From the NCBI GenBank assembly GCA_047967505.1, contig CM106540.1: DNA of 64,000 bases; one strand, given 5' to 3'. Below, in pieces: positions 10,732-21,756 of the stretch. Source of the stretch: Dipteris shenzhenensis (taxonomy: Eukaryota; Polypodiophyta; Polypodiopsida; Gleicheniales). Within the stretch, counting starts at the first letter, position 1. Each line of letters opens with the position of its first letter. The notes beneath the pieces were generated by a model. The model was not told the DNA's origin. It ran no database searches and saw only the letters and a program-made list of their open reading frames with translations. The position numbers and the translations under genes are program-made.

Positions 10732-12169
10732 AGCAATGGCTTCAAAGAGGTTCATCTCCATGATGTTGGCACGTGATAACTGTTCTACCATCATATGGCT
10801 ATAGCCTCCCGTTGCCCTATATTGGGGAATGCTACAAAATTGTATGGCCTCTACTAGGCCTACCTATGGTGTGGAAGAGGTGCTTGTGGTGAAGGATGCT
10901 GTCTCTTGAGGGGTGGTGGAGACTGAGACGAAGGGTGTAGTGCGGGTTGTTGGCATAGTTTCAACTCCTGTATGGAGGCCGATTTTGATGGTGTCATCAC
11001 CTTGGAGGTCTCCAATGAGAAAAGGCCCTCCTTGCACCTGTTTGCCCTTATCTTGAGGACCTAACCGTTGCATGCCTAGTTGTTGTTGCATGAATTCATG
11101 CAACTGGCTTTCCTCATATTGGTTGAGCGGTTGACTTGGTTCTGGTTGCCACCTGGGTGGCTGGGGTGGCACTTGGCGTTGTCCTCGCTCTCGGGCCTTG
11201 TTTCTAACTCTTCCTGCTCGGTCTGTACGAGACCGATGGCAAATTTCTCGACGAGTCCAAAGCCGATCGATGGATGCTAACTTTTCAGGTAATGGAGGAC
11301 CGGCATGTACAACATGGGATTGCAGATGACCTCCCTGTGGGTATTGAGATCATCTCTCATCTGGCTGTAGTAGTAGTCAGCCTAGTTCGTCTCCTAAAAG
11401 TTCACCATTCGTAGCAAGATATTGGGCACAATGGATTGATGATGATCCGTGTGCTTCACTTGAGTGAGCCATTGTAGGGCTCTTGCTGGGCGCTCTACCT
11501 TGGGCTTGTAGATGGTGGTGAACTGGATGCGGCCTCTGCACTTGTGGCGATCCTAGGGACATATTGTCTTTAGGGAGTCGAGCTTCTTCTTTTGCTTGGA
11601 ATATTTCTCTGCTACTACTAGCAGGTTGAATGCTGCCCGCACTATGTCTTGATTGATCTGGTAGTGGTGGGGATTGCCGACTGCATCACGCAAGACACCA
11701 ATGTTGGCGTTGCTATCGTATGTCTTGAGGAATTCTGCCAGCAGCATCATGTCCAGGTGCTACTCTTCCCAAGCCTAAAAAGTTAAGGGCTTCCACGACT
11801 ATGAGTCCCAGAGAGCGGCATATGTTGCTGCGGTGTAGTAGTGGAGTAGTAGTGGAGGGTGTAGTCCCGATCCTCGAAAGCGAAGCATGAGTGGATCACG
11901 CAAGCATCTACTATAGCTGGCTCTTCTTGGGTAGCCTATTTGGTGGAGGTATCTTCGTCTTGTAAGTCCTCCGCGGGTATTTAGGTCAGCATTCGAATTG
12001 TGGCAGAAGGAGTGCTTTGAGAATCTGATGGGCCAGTGGCCTCTAGGATAGGGCGAGGGTGGAGAACCAAGTGAGTCTCGAATTCGAAAAATTCATGTTC
12101 GGATTCCATGCCAAACAGAAGTGGAAGTTGCGTGATGAGGGAATCAGTGGATGAGGAAGAACATGACAT
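10732..12169 (-). pseudogene. Gag-like ORF of the same unrecognised family, copy 1
   Basis: The minus strand starts with MSCSSSSTDSLITQLPLLFG (12169), then, through stops and frameshifts, LLAEFLKTYDSNANIGVLRD, GNPHHYQINQDIVRAAFNLL, RPARALQWLTQVKHTDHH, a block like NPMLYMPVLHYLKS, and Gln/Pro-rich sequence. The order is matched by the copy at 62980-63992. An Asn-Trp-Ala-containing alpha-helical block with a downstream YLKS is faintly like plant mobile-domain or putative plant transposon proteins, but this resemblance is weak. It is called gag-like only because of its position and composition. Confidence 0.45.
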
Positions 12170-12657
12170 TAATTTGCTGGCGGGGATGGAGAAGAAGTGG
12201 GCAGGAAACTGTCAAATTTTTGGATAAATATTGACAGAGTTTTGCTGTAATAGCTATGGCAATGACTCGGTAGGGTAGGCCTGCTTTTATAGATTTCTAT
12301 CCCCCTGATTGGTGGGATACTCATATGGTGATGGTCGGTGCTGAATTTGATGGTGAAACGGTCAGCGTGGAGTATGTCGGCATGGTACTCAAATGGCAAT
12401 GAGGCAGTGCTGTTTCGGATGATGACAACCTGATGGGGTATCGTTATTTGCAACGGTCGGTGGAGAACCTTTTGGCGACGGTCAGTGGTGTAAGGGCTTG
12501 GTGAAGGCGGCGAGACGGTCGGTGGGAATGTTTCGACGACGGTTGGTGGTGAACGCTTCGGTGGATGATCGGCGGTGAATGTTTCGGCGACAATCGATGG
12601 GGTAGTGACTGTGTAAAAAATCGAGAAAAGGAAAAATGTGGACAGAGCGGAGTGCAC
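12169..12657 (-). other. Open, Pro/Thr-rich low-complexity frame in the leader of the gag-like family
   Basis: A 162-codon frame is kept open by a degenerate repeat of CGG/GGTGG words (12440-12600), e.g. CGGTCGGTGG and CGACGGTTGGTGGTGAA. The protein is rich in P, T, S and H with an N-terminal hydrophobic run (FFLFSIFYTV). It could be a leader of the element or a chance frame across a minisatellite; I do not claim a gene. Confidence 0.3.
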
Positions 12658-12699
12658 TTGTGTTGTGCAACTAGGTCAGCGTTCAAGAACATGAGCACT

Positions 12700-13324
12700 T
12701 ATCAAAATGCAAGAATGGATTAGTGCTCAACATGTATGCGCATGCGGTATGCTCGGTAGAGACTAGTGTGTTGCTGGTGCATCAAGTGAGATGCCTACCA
12801 TACTGACTCACATAGACCTAGTCGTGATGATTATGATGAATGTGGTGGAGGCGGGTGCCATACTATAGCATAGTGAGTGAGAAGCCATGTAGAGTATGCA
12901 TCCAGCTTGTTCCTTACCTTGGATGCCAGAGGCACCTTTGTGTCAGACTTTGTTGTGGTTGCGGGATCTGACTTTGAGTGTCCATCCCCAAGGTGAGGTT
13001 CTTGTGTAACTCTTTGTGGGGTGGAATTCGGTTTCTGTGGAGTTTCTCGACTGGTGGTTTACGATGCTTGTGTTTAGTCGAACCACCCATGGCACCACTG
13101 TGTATTCGGTACCTTAAGGCTGGCCTGCTGTATCCGGTTCATTGGCAAGTTCTTATGGGGCTGTATCCTAGAGAGGTACAAGTTCTTGTGGTGTTGCCTT
13201 TGATGTTTTCGGGGTTTGCAATGTCTTTTTCTGTATCCAAGCGACTTTGTTGCCTTGGCCGCCCGAGCAGGCAATGTTGCTCGAACTGTTGGTAATGCGT
13301 GGCGGTGGATGAGGCGTGAGCATT
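12700..13324. other. GC-richer interval, no gene recognised
   Basis: Overlapping frames on both strands (12978-13442) have no recognised domains. The sequence changes abruptly to gypsy RT at about 13325, so it is probably another repeat fragment abutting that element. Confidence 0.4.
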
Positions 13325-15177
13325 GGGCGCAGCCATTGTGATAGTCTTGAAGAAGAATGGAAAAATTAGAGTATGCATGGATTTGAAGAAGGTTAATGTG
13401 GCCACGAGATGTGACCACTACTCCTTGCCATTCACGAAACATGTTTTAGAAAGAGTAGTCAGAAAGGAAGCTTATAGCTTGCTAGATGGATTTTTGAGTT
13501 ACAACCAAGTCTCAATCGCCCCCCAAGATCAACATAAGACCACCTTCACACTAAATGGGGAGTATATGTAGCCAGGGTTATGATATTTGGTTAACCGATG
13601 CCCCAGCTACTTTCCAATGTATGATGACCACTGTTTTCAAGGAATACCTGAGGGACTTTGTGGAAGCCTTCTTGGATGATATCTACATGAACTCAAAATG
13701 GGATGACCACCTAAAGTATCTCAAGCTCGTCCTCAAGAAGTGCCGCTTATACCAGATATCCCTCAACCCCCTTAAGTGCTAGTTTTGGGTCAAACATGGT
13801 GTCATCCTAGGTCACATAGTGTCTCGGAATGGAATCTCTACGGACCACAATAAAATCAAACTCATTTTGGAGTTACCGCCGCCCCCCACCAACGCTAAGG
13901 GAGTTCAACGATTCACTAGCCACACGGGCTATTACTGGAGATTTATTTTGTTCTACGCCAGCATAGCCCGCCCATTATACAAACTACTAGTATCCTTTGA
14001 GTGGACCGAAGAATGCCAAACTTCCTTTGAAACCCTCAAGCTAGCTCTAGCCACTGCCCCAGTACTGAGGTCTCCCAACTGGAATTTAATATTCCACGTC
14101 CACATTGATGCCTCTAACTTTGCCATTGGATGTGTGTTAGCTTAGCCCGAGGAGCATAATTTGGATTACCTGGTACACTTTACGAGCCGTCAGCTAAATG
14201 AGGCCGAAGTTAACTACACCACCACCGAGAGAGAGGGTCTTGCCATGGTCTATGCAGTCAAGAAAATTCAAGCACTACTTGTTAGCTAACAAGTTTGTCT
14301 TCTTCGTGGACCGTCAAGCACTGGTGTACTTGGTCAACAAACCCTGCATGATGGGACACATCACTAGGTGGATGCTGATCCTGCTAGAATTCGACTTTAC
14401 AGTCGTTGTGCGCAAAGGCAAAACCCACGTTCTAGCGGACCACCTATTGAGGATCCCTAATGGCAAAGCTCCAACAGGAGTAGAAGATGATCTCCTCGAT
14501 GCTTCCCTCTTTTTCCTCAACGTCATTCCAGAATGGGCCGTTGAAATTGGCCACTACTTGGCCAACGGACTACCCCTAGGCCAAGATGAGAAGGATAGAG
14601 CCCGTAAACTCATTAAGGATGCAGTGCCATATCAGCTTAATAGTAGGCCAACTCTACCGCATGGGTAAGAATGACATACTACGAAGATGTGTATGCGAAC
14701 ACGAATACATCGAGGTGCTTGAAGAAGCCCACTCAAGAATCACAGGAGGCCATTTTGTCGTTGAGGTTCTAGCATGTAAAGTGTTGCAAGCTAGTCTCTA
14801 GTGGCCAATGCTCTTCAGAGACGCAGCCGAATTTGTCAAATGATTTGACCCCTGCCAGCACATCCAAATCCCATTGGAGTTAGTCAACGACTGAGGAACT
14901 CACTTCCTCAACAAAACCATAGCAACCTTGACAAGCGAGTTATGATCATCCATAGGAAGGTCAATGCCATACTACCCTAGAGCAAATGGCTTGGCCGAAA
15001 GCTCCAACAAAACTTACTGTAAGATTATCACATGTACGATAGAAGTCAGTTGTACCGACTAGGCGCATAAGCTCATAGTAGCGTTATGGGCCTACAGGAC
15101 CTCCTACAAGGTGGCAACACATTGAACCCCCTTCAAGTTAGCCTTTGGGGTAGAGGCAATAATGCCAATGGAGTATG
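13325..15177 (+). pseudogene. Ty3-gypsy pol remnant (RT, RNase H, partial integrase)
   Basis: RT begins at IVIVLKKNGKIRVCMDLKKV (13335 on). Motif A reads SLLDGFLSYNQV with the catalytic Asp kept, and after a frameshift the YxDD-type box is AFLDDIYM (about 13665-13690), followed by SLNPLKC and GVILGHIVSRNGI. RNase H follows (FHVHIDASNFAIGCVL at 14095; YTTTEREGLAMVYAVKK at 14215, with a frame change). Integrase shows HSRITGGHF and a zinc-finger end with CQHIQIP near 14860, then jumps directly to GTHFLNKTI: the core segment with the first catalytic Asp is deleted near 14870-14885. It ends at 15177 where a copia LTR begins. At least three frames and several stops are present. Confidence 0.9.
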
Positions 15178-15906
15178 TGTAAGAAAACAATACAACGTCT
15201 ATGCTCAACAGATAACAGGATCTCGTATGCAAGAGAAAAGCAGATAGTATGGAGAATCAAAAATTTGATTACTGTAAAACTGATACAATAGATGGCACTG
15301 CCTCCCAGTCGTGCGCTCCTGTGTGAGAAGCTTCGATGGCGTGCTAGAAACAGTAGAGGACGGAGGCTAGATGCTAAGGAATCAGGGTTGTTGTAGCTAG
15401 TGATGAATATGGGCTTCATGGGCTTGCTCTTATATAGCCACCAATCGTAGTCAGTTAGACCCAATTGGGAGACCAACCCAGTCGGCCCAAAACATCCGAT
15501 TGGAGGTCAGTCCCAAAATAGGCCACCACCACACGTTAGAACCGTGGCGCAGAATAGAGCAACTAACCTACCGTCTTCGTTTGGCCTAGAGCCATCTGAG
15601 ATCTCTGGGGCTCCAAATGGGCCCCACAACCTGAGAGCGGGCTGCCCTAGGAAATGCCCTGTCTACCCTCAATGCGGTCAGTCATGGGATGCCTTCCTGC
15701 ACTTGCATGTAGCCTAGTTGGTAGTGTGCCAACTCTATCTGAAGCCATCGAGCCATCAGGCCACACATGGCCCCTATCTGGTGTCCAAACCAGGACCTAT
15801 CGGATAACCGAGCTACTCAAATGCCTTCTCCTCATATGGGGGGCTTATAAGTAGAGTTAGCTGGTTCTTGCGTAGTTACACGAGAGTGGAGCATTGATAT
15901 CTAACA
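15178..15906 (-). mobile_element. 3' LTR of copia element C (729 bp)
   Basis: On the minus strand the LTR starts TGTTAGATATCAATGCTCC (15906 downward) and ends TTGTTTTCTTACA (15178), giving TG...CA ends. It is immediately preceded by a purine tract and by the copia RNase H end, so it is the 3' LTR. It interrupts gypsy integrase sequence on the left. A matching 5' LTR was not found; the element is truncated on its gag side near 19475-19530. Confidence 0.85.
15430..15438 (-). promoter_or_regulatory. TATA box in LTR of copia element C
   Basis: The minus strand reads GGCTATATAAGAGC, a good plant TATA box inside the LTR. It would place U3 at roughly 15440-15906 and R-U5 at 15178-15400. Confidence 0.6.
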
Positions 15907-15915
15907 CCCCCGCTC
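15907..15915 (-). other. Polypurine tract of copia element C
   Basis: GAGCGGGGG on the minus strand directly abuts the LTR start TGTTAG. Position and composition fit the plus-strand primer of an LTR retrotransposon. Confidence 0.8.
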
Positions 15916-17602
15916 AATGTCCACCCGCAAGTGAACTTACTTTTTCAGCCCAATGCCAAGTCGGTGAAGATGCCTCTCCACCAACAAGTCTCTTCCAAGG
16001 GCCTTTGTGAAGATGTCCGCAGCATTCTCTGTAGTCAAACAATATACCAAGTCGACCTCTCCATCCATGATGAGCTCGCGTACAAAGTGATATTGAATCT
16101 CAATGTGTTTTGTGCGAGCATGGAACACAGGGTTCTTTGCAATTGCCATGCAACTCTAATTGTCACATGATAACTGCGTAGGCTTGTTTTGCACTACACC
16201 CATGTCCCCTAAAATCCTCCTCAACCACATTGCCTCACAAGAAGCAAAACATGCTGATTTGTACTCAGCCTCGCTAGAAGAAAGAGCAATTGTGGGTTGC
16301 TTCTTGCTGACCCATGAGACCAGCTCCAGATCTAAGTGAGAAACAGCAACCTGTCACTGATCTCCTGCTGTCCACGTCTCCTGCCCAATTTGAGTCACAT
16401 AATCCAGTCAAGATGTTGCCCTTAGTATAGGTGATGCCATAATCAAGTGTGCCTTTGATGTATTTTAGCACCCGCATCCCTGCCCTCCAATGGTTCTCCC
16501 GGGGCTTGTTGGAAAAGCTGCTTAGTACACCAGTCGCAAAACTGATGTCTAGCTGCATGTTGCACAAGTAAATCAAATTGCCCACAATCCTTTTGTACTT
16601 CGCTTCGTCCACCAGTGGTGATGAATCCTCATTTGAGAGCTTCACGTCAACCTCCATAGGGGTGCCAACTGTCTTGCATTCAGCCATGCCAAATGCCTTC
16701 AGTATCTCTCCAGCATACTTCAGCTGTGAGATGAAGATCTATTTTGGCTCTTACCAAACTTCAATCCCCAAACAAAAATGCATTAGTTTGAGGTCTGTCA
16801 TTTCAAACTCTCTTCCTAGCAACTGCTTTATCTACGAAATCTTTTCTTCATGGTTCCCTATTATGACAAGGTCATCCACATAAAGGACCACGATCATACA
16901 CCTGCCTCCTTCTCTGTAGATATACACATTTGCATCAAATGGGCTCCTCCTGAACCCATTTTGCAGAAAGTAGGCATCAATCCGCTGGTACCACGCTCAT
17001 ATGGCCTATTTCAGCCCATAAAGTGCCTTCTTCAATTTACAGACTTTACCTTTGAACTTTACCTTTGAACTGAGGATCACAAAACCTGGTGGTTGTTCCA
17101 CGTATACCTCCTCCTTGAGATCTCCATTTAGAAAGGCGGATTTTACATCCATCTAAAACACGGGCCAACTTTCCTGTGCTACTAAAGCCAAAACACTGCG
17201 AATTGTGGTTAGTCCGAGTTGTGGGAGCAAAAGTATCCTGATAATCATGTACTTGTGTGAATCCTTTTGCCATGCGAATCGAGCCTTGTACTTATCCAAC
17301 ATGCCGTCGGACTTGGTCTTGTACACCCACTTGGTGCCGATGACCTTGCATTTTGGTGGTCGATCCACAAGGTCCCAAGTGTTGTTCTTCATTATGGAGC
17401 CATACTCTAACTGCATAGCCTCCATCCACCTATCATCACCCTGTGCCTCTTCAAGACACTTGGGTTCTTCAGCACGGATCACCTCTGTCATCAAAGCGTA
17501 GTTAACCAAGTGTTCCTGTGCCCTTCTTTGCTCCTCTAATCTCTTGGACCGGTGGTGTTCGGATGATTCCTCCTCAATGGCTAGAGGTTCTCTGCCGTCC
17601 AA
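15916..17602 (-). pseudogene. Copia element C reverse transcriptase and RNase H
   Basis: From the RT side down: KNNTWDLVDRPPKCKVIGTK and WVYKTKSDG (about 17390-17290), a frameshift, [20 protein letters not shown] (about 17150), the catalytic box VLYVDDLVI (about 16890), then KRIVGNLIYLCNMQLDISFA, VLKYIKGTLDYGITYT and the RNase H end HARTKHIEIQYHFVREL with ADIFTKALGRDLL (16149-15937). These are in canonical copia order RT-RNase H before the LTR. Both RT aspartates of YVDD are kept. Lesions include stops near 17100 and 16260 and a small in-frame duplication encoding repeated K-F-K-G-K-V at 17045-17070. Confidence 0.93.
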
Positions 17603-17635
17603 AAGCTACTTTACCCACTTCGGGAATGGCCGTTG

Positions 17636-18500
17636 CTATTGTGGTTTTGCAGGCTCTTCTTCCTCTTCTTTATCTTGAATCCTCCCAAGCACCATTGGGG
17701 GAGTTTGGTCTGATGTTGGTGGTTGTACTGGATGGATATCCTGGTCCTGGTTGTCTGGGAAGGAAGCATCCTCCTCCAATTGATGCGGCTGTTTTGAGAA
17801 GACCACATCATGACTTACTATTATCTTCTTGGTAACAGGGTTATAGAGACGGTAACCCTTCGCCTCTTCACTGTAGCCCAAGAAAATACACTTTTGGCTC
17901 TTTGGTTCCCATTTGGTCCTGTTAGCATCAAGGACATGCACAAAACAGTCACATCCAAAAACTCCAAAATGTGCAGCTGAAGATTTCTTACCAGAAAAGG
18001 CCTGTAGTGGAGTCATCGCGTTCACAGCCTTCGTGTAGCTACAATTCAGAATGTAAACTGATGTCTTACATGCTTCAACCTAGAAAGTCTTTGGCAAATC
18101 TTTCCCTTTTATCATACTCCTGCCCATTTCGGAGATGACGTGCATCTTGCACTCTGCTACTCCATTTTGCTTTGATGTATGTGGCAGTGGTTTTTGCCTC
18201 TTGATCCCATCTCGATCCCGTGACTTTTGCAGTAACTTTCGAATTCACTTGATGTGAACTCACCACCTCTGTCTGATCTCAACTTCTTCACCTTCCTCCC
18301 CGTTTCTTTCTCGACCATTACATGCCATTCTTTGAACTTACTAAAAGTCTCATCTTTAGTCTTTAGGAAGTATATCCATATCCTTCTACTGTAGTCATCG
18401 ATTAGCATCATGAAGTAATAGGAACCACCCAAAGCTTCCGTCACTATCTTTTTGCAGAGGTCCATGTGAACGAAGCTCTAGAGGAGCCTTTGCCCTGCTA
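17636..18500 (-). pseudogene. Copia element C integrase
   Basis: Integrase core residues are visible: MMLIDDYSRRIWIYFLK and KVKKLRSDRGGEFTSSEFES (first and second catalytic Asp, 18465-18240). The third block QNGVAE, with the Glu, is in a shifted frame near 18165. The C-terminal part at 18025-17636 reads FGVFGCDCFVHV, KCIFLGYSEEAKGYRLYNPV and SHDVVFSK, the usual copia integrase tail, ending in an acidic EEEEE-containing linker to RT. Confidence 0.92.
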
Positions 18501-18517
18501 GCCTCTTTAAGAAAGGG

Positions 18518-19475
18518 CTACCGATGCTGCTTGCCCATCATGCAAGCTTCACATACATTAGGCAGATCTGTAATTTGTAGTAGGTCTGCAATCATTCCAC
18601 TTTTATGCATCTCCTTTAAAGAACTAAGGTTTAGATGACCAAACCTCTCATGCCACAGCTTAGTGTTGCTCACATCGGCTCGAGCACTGAAAGCTGAGAG
18701 TTCATAGATGTTGTTGCGCCATGTACCTTTACCAATGACCTTCCCTTGAAGATCCAAAATCTGTGTGCCATTCTTATCGAATTGAACTTTGAGGTCCCGA
18801 TTTGTTTTCGCAGAAACGGACAGCAAGTTCCTCTTGATATCTGGCACATAAAGAACATCGGACAACTGTTTTACAACAACATCTGACTTGAGAGCAATCA
18901 TACCTTTTCCTTTTGCTAGACATTTTGCATCATTGCCAACTGCTACCAGGATGTCATTCCCTACCGGATGTAGAGAGGTATACCAATCCTTACGACTGGT
19001 GATGTGGCGTGATGCACCACTGTCAATAATCCAAGGTTCATCCGCAGGTACATGAACTGCCTCCGTGCAAATCTCCTCAATTGCTACGAATAGCTCTACT
19101 GGTACTACCTGTGTGCTATTGCTGGACTCTTTCTTTACTCCGTTCTTCTTATCTACAATCTTCTTTCGGCACTCATTCTACTTGTGCCCTACCTTGTTGC
19201 AATCGAAGCACTTGATCTTCTTCTTTCTCTTTTTATCATAAGAAGAAGATGGGTTACCAGAGTCCTTACCCTTACCTTTCTTTGATCCAGCCGAGAAAGT
19301 CGAATCTTCTCCAGTCCTCGTCTTTTGATGCATCTCCTCCAGAAGCATCGTGCTGAAATCCTCAAAGTTGAGAGGTGGATTTCTATTCTATGTATTCAGC
19401 GTCGTAACAAGACCATCGTACTTTGGTGGGAGAATCCATATGCACTGCCTAAGGGCATGAGCCTACAGCTCCACA
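18518..19475 (-). pseudogene. Copia element C gag C-terminus, protease and pre-integrase domain
   Basis: The gag tail (19475-19140) contains PPKYDGLVTTLN and a CCHC zinc knuckle at 19210-19169 (C-x2-C-x4-H-x4-C) broken by an in-frame stop between H and the last C (19180-19178). Protease has the intact site WIIDSGASRHIT (around 19013-19030). The pre-integrase domain at 18901-18518 reads LSDVLYVPDIKRNLLSV, LWHERFGHLNLSSLKEM and CEACMMGKQHR. The N-terminal half of gag, the leader and the 5' LTR are absent; the sequence changes to opposing gypsy DNA between about 19475 and 19530. Confidence 0.92.
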
Positions 19476-19529
19476 CTACTCCTTTGAATCGCATCGCCCA
19501 CCCACGCAGCCCAGCCCTCGGTGCCATCT

Positions 19530-21559
19530 CTGTGTATGCTCGATCTCATAGATGAATCCTGCTTCTATGAGTTTTTGGAATTCTTCCCTCACTATGAGTG
19601 CATATTTAGGATTCATAGGATGGGGGCGTTGCCGTACTGGCCTAGCATCATCCATCATGGGGATTGTATGCTGCACTGCTGCGGTAGGTACTCCCATGTA
19701 CTTCCAGGCCATGCAATCCTTATATTCCCGTAGGAGAGCTATTAAGGCATTCTCCTCACTGGGAGTGAGGTCATCGGTGACAAATACGGATTGTGGGTCC
19801 TGGCCTTCCGGGGCTAAGTTTACTTCCTTGACTAGGGCCGATTCATCATATCCTTGAGAACAACCATCCTCTCGGGTTCTTTTGGCCTGTTGGTATAAGA
19901 TCTTGCAATCCTGAATAGTATAGGCCTTGTAGTGGGCTGGCACCCATAGTAGGTCTTCTTTATCCTCCATCTCCTTCTCATTTTCTGTCGGGGCAGTGGA
20001 TTTTTTGGCCTTAGCCTTGCCTTTGGATGTAGGGGATGCAGGGACTTGAAGGGGACTCTTCCCTTGTACTTATAGAGCTGATGGGCGTGGTTACCTTACT
20101 CACCCTATTTCCCTAGTTAGAGCAGAACTCGTGGTGGGTGGTCCTAGCACCTACGTAGGTTAGCCAATGAAGATCTAATTTTACCCTTATTGTTCCCTTG
20201 CTTACCTCTTGTGGTTTGAGCATATTGAACATCCTTAGGGGAACCACTGGGGTCAGCAGACCCTCGAGCTCTGGGGTGGTGATCTGAAACCCTACTCTTT
20301 CTGGGACATTTATGTTGGCTAAGATGTGCATCCAGTTTTACAAGAATTATGGCTCGGGGAGAGGTGCATACTAGAAGTCATCAAACTCCTTCTCATTTTC
20401 TTCCTTGTCACATGGTTGGAATAGCTGCACGAAAGTGATTCGGGCAGTGGTGTCGGACTCTACGGGCAAAGAGGTGTCCTGACAATGGGTGGGCCTTGTA
20501 GGTATGTAGGTCCACTCTTTTGCTCCTTGTGCTGCAAGTAGATGTTATCATTATGCTAGTCATGCATGAGTCTAGACATTCGCAACAAGAAGGGTCTACC
20601 TAGGATAGTTTCATATCCGAGCTATCGAGTGAAGTCCATGACCACAAACCTGACAGGGTACATGAATCCAAACACCTTAATGTTTATGCTAGTCAATACT
20701 CCCAGAGGTTCAATGGTTCCTCCATCGGCTAGCTTTACTCTACCAGATGGGTCTACTCGAGTGTGGGTTTTCCCCATTTTTCCTAGCATTCCTTGGTGCA
20801 CACCCTCACTCCTGCTCCCCCATCCAAGATGGCTTCCACCTTCTGGTTTTGGTAGACTATGGGGATTGAGTCGTTTGTGTCATCACCCTCAAAATACTGG
20901 CCTAGCTTGTTGATGGGAATCTTGGGTAGGTTTTGCCCCTTATCTAGCGTTGATTGGTTGGGCCTAGGGCTGGTAGGGGTTGGAGGTAGGAACGGCTTAT
21001 TCATCCAATTGGACAAATCACACCATAGGATGGGATTTCCTCTTAGCAGAGACACGATCGGCATTTTCACTTCTATAGATAGGAAGGCAGCCAACCCAGC
21101 ACTGTCGTAGGGTTCTGATGAAGCTTCTTCCTCCATGGGCAACATGTCATCGAAGCCATACATGTCTCCTTTGTCTTGGAGGTTCTACAGCACTGGGTCT
21201 TCTTGGAACATCTTCTACATCAGATCCGGATCTTCCGACTGATCCAAGCTGAGGTGTTCCTCTTCCTTCACTCTTTCTGGAACCTTGAGTGATTTCATCC
21301 CTCGATGCCCCATCAGGTGGGCTGGATGGATAGTATCTGACCCTCTACTGGCCTTTAGTCGATGCTTGAGCTTATCCTGGCACTCACGCACCAGGTTGGC
21401 ATCCTTTATGTATTACTTCTCTAAGACCAGGTCAGGGTAGGTCTCTTTATAGGTGGGTGCCGGTGCTAGGCCTTGAGCCTACACTGGTTTTTTTACTTCT
21501 GGAATCAGGGGTACCTCAGGGTCACCCTAGATGGAAGACTGTTCGGAAGCAGAGGACAT
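19530..21559 (-). pseudogene. Ty3-gypsy pol remnant (protease and start of RT)
   Basis: The likely start is MSSASEQSS at 21559, followed by a stop-interrupted acidic N-terminal region containing YGFDDMLPMEEEASSEP (21163 on). An aspartic protease segment follows, with AILDGGAGV (about 20805) and, after a frameshift, ETILGRPFLLRM (about 20580). The linker to RT reads DKEDLLWVPAHYKAYTIQDC, LREYKDCMAWKY and EEFQKLIEAGFIYEIEHT at 19970-19535, the start of gypsy RT. RT then stops abruptly at a junction with copia element C. The N-terminal end lies only 11 bp from a copia LTR in the other orientation. Confidence 0.85.
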
Positions 21560-21569
21560 GGCAAGGGTA

Positions 21570-21742
21570 TGTGGGGGTTATAGGTCACTGTGCCTTTACC
21601 CCGATTATGTACAATACTCAAACACATCTATAAATGAATGAAAAAGAAGATTAGGGTGTTTTGCACCCACCAAAAGCTTGTGTGGCTCTTTGTTTCTCTC
21701 TCTCTCCCTCTTCCATTCTTGCTTCCGTTGAGAGCACTCTCA
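21570..21742 (+). mobile_element. 5' LTR of copia family AB, copy A (173 bp)
   Basis: The LTR starts TGTGGGGGTTATAGGTCACT and ends GAGAGCACTCTCA, with a primer-binding site two bases downstream. Its near-identical partner lies inverted at 28733-28903. No 3' LTR belonging to this copy was found. Confidence 0.85.
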
Positions 21743-21744
21743 AC

Positions 21745-21756
21745 TGGTATCAGAGC
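21745..21756 (+). other. Primer-binding site (initiator Met tRNA type), copy A
   Basis: TGGTATCAGAGC exactly matches the usual plant copia primer site complementary to the 3' end of initiator methionine tRNA, placed just after the LTR. Confidence 0.9.

Noticed and set aside
12978-13442. A gene with repeated GGATACAGC-type words on the minus strand
   Set aside because: Overlapping frames in both directions, and the right end enters gypsy RT on the other strand.
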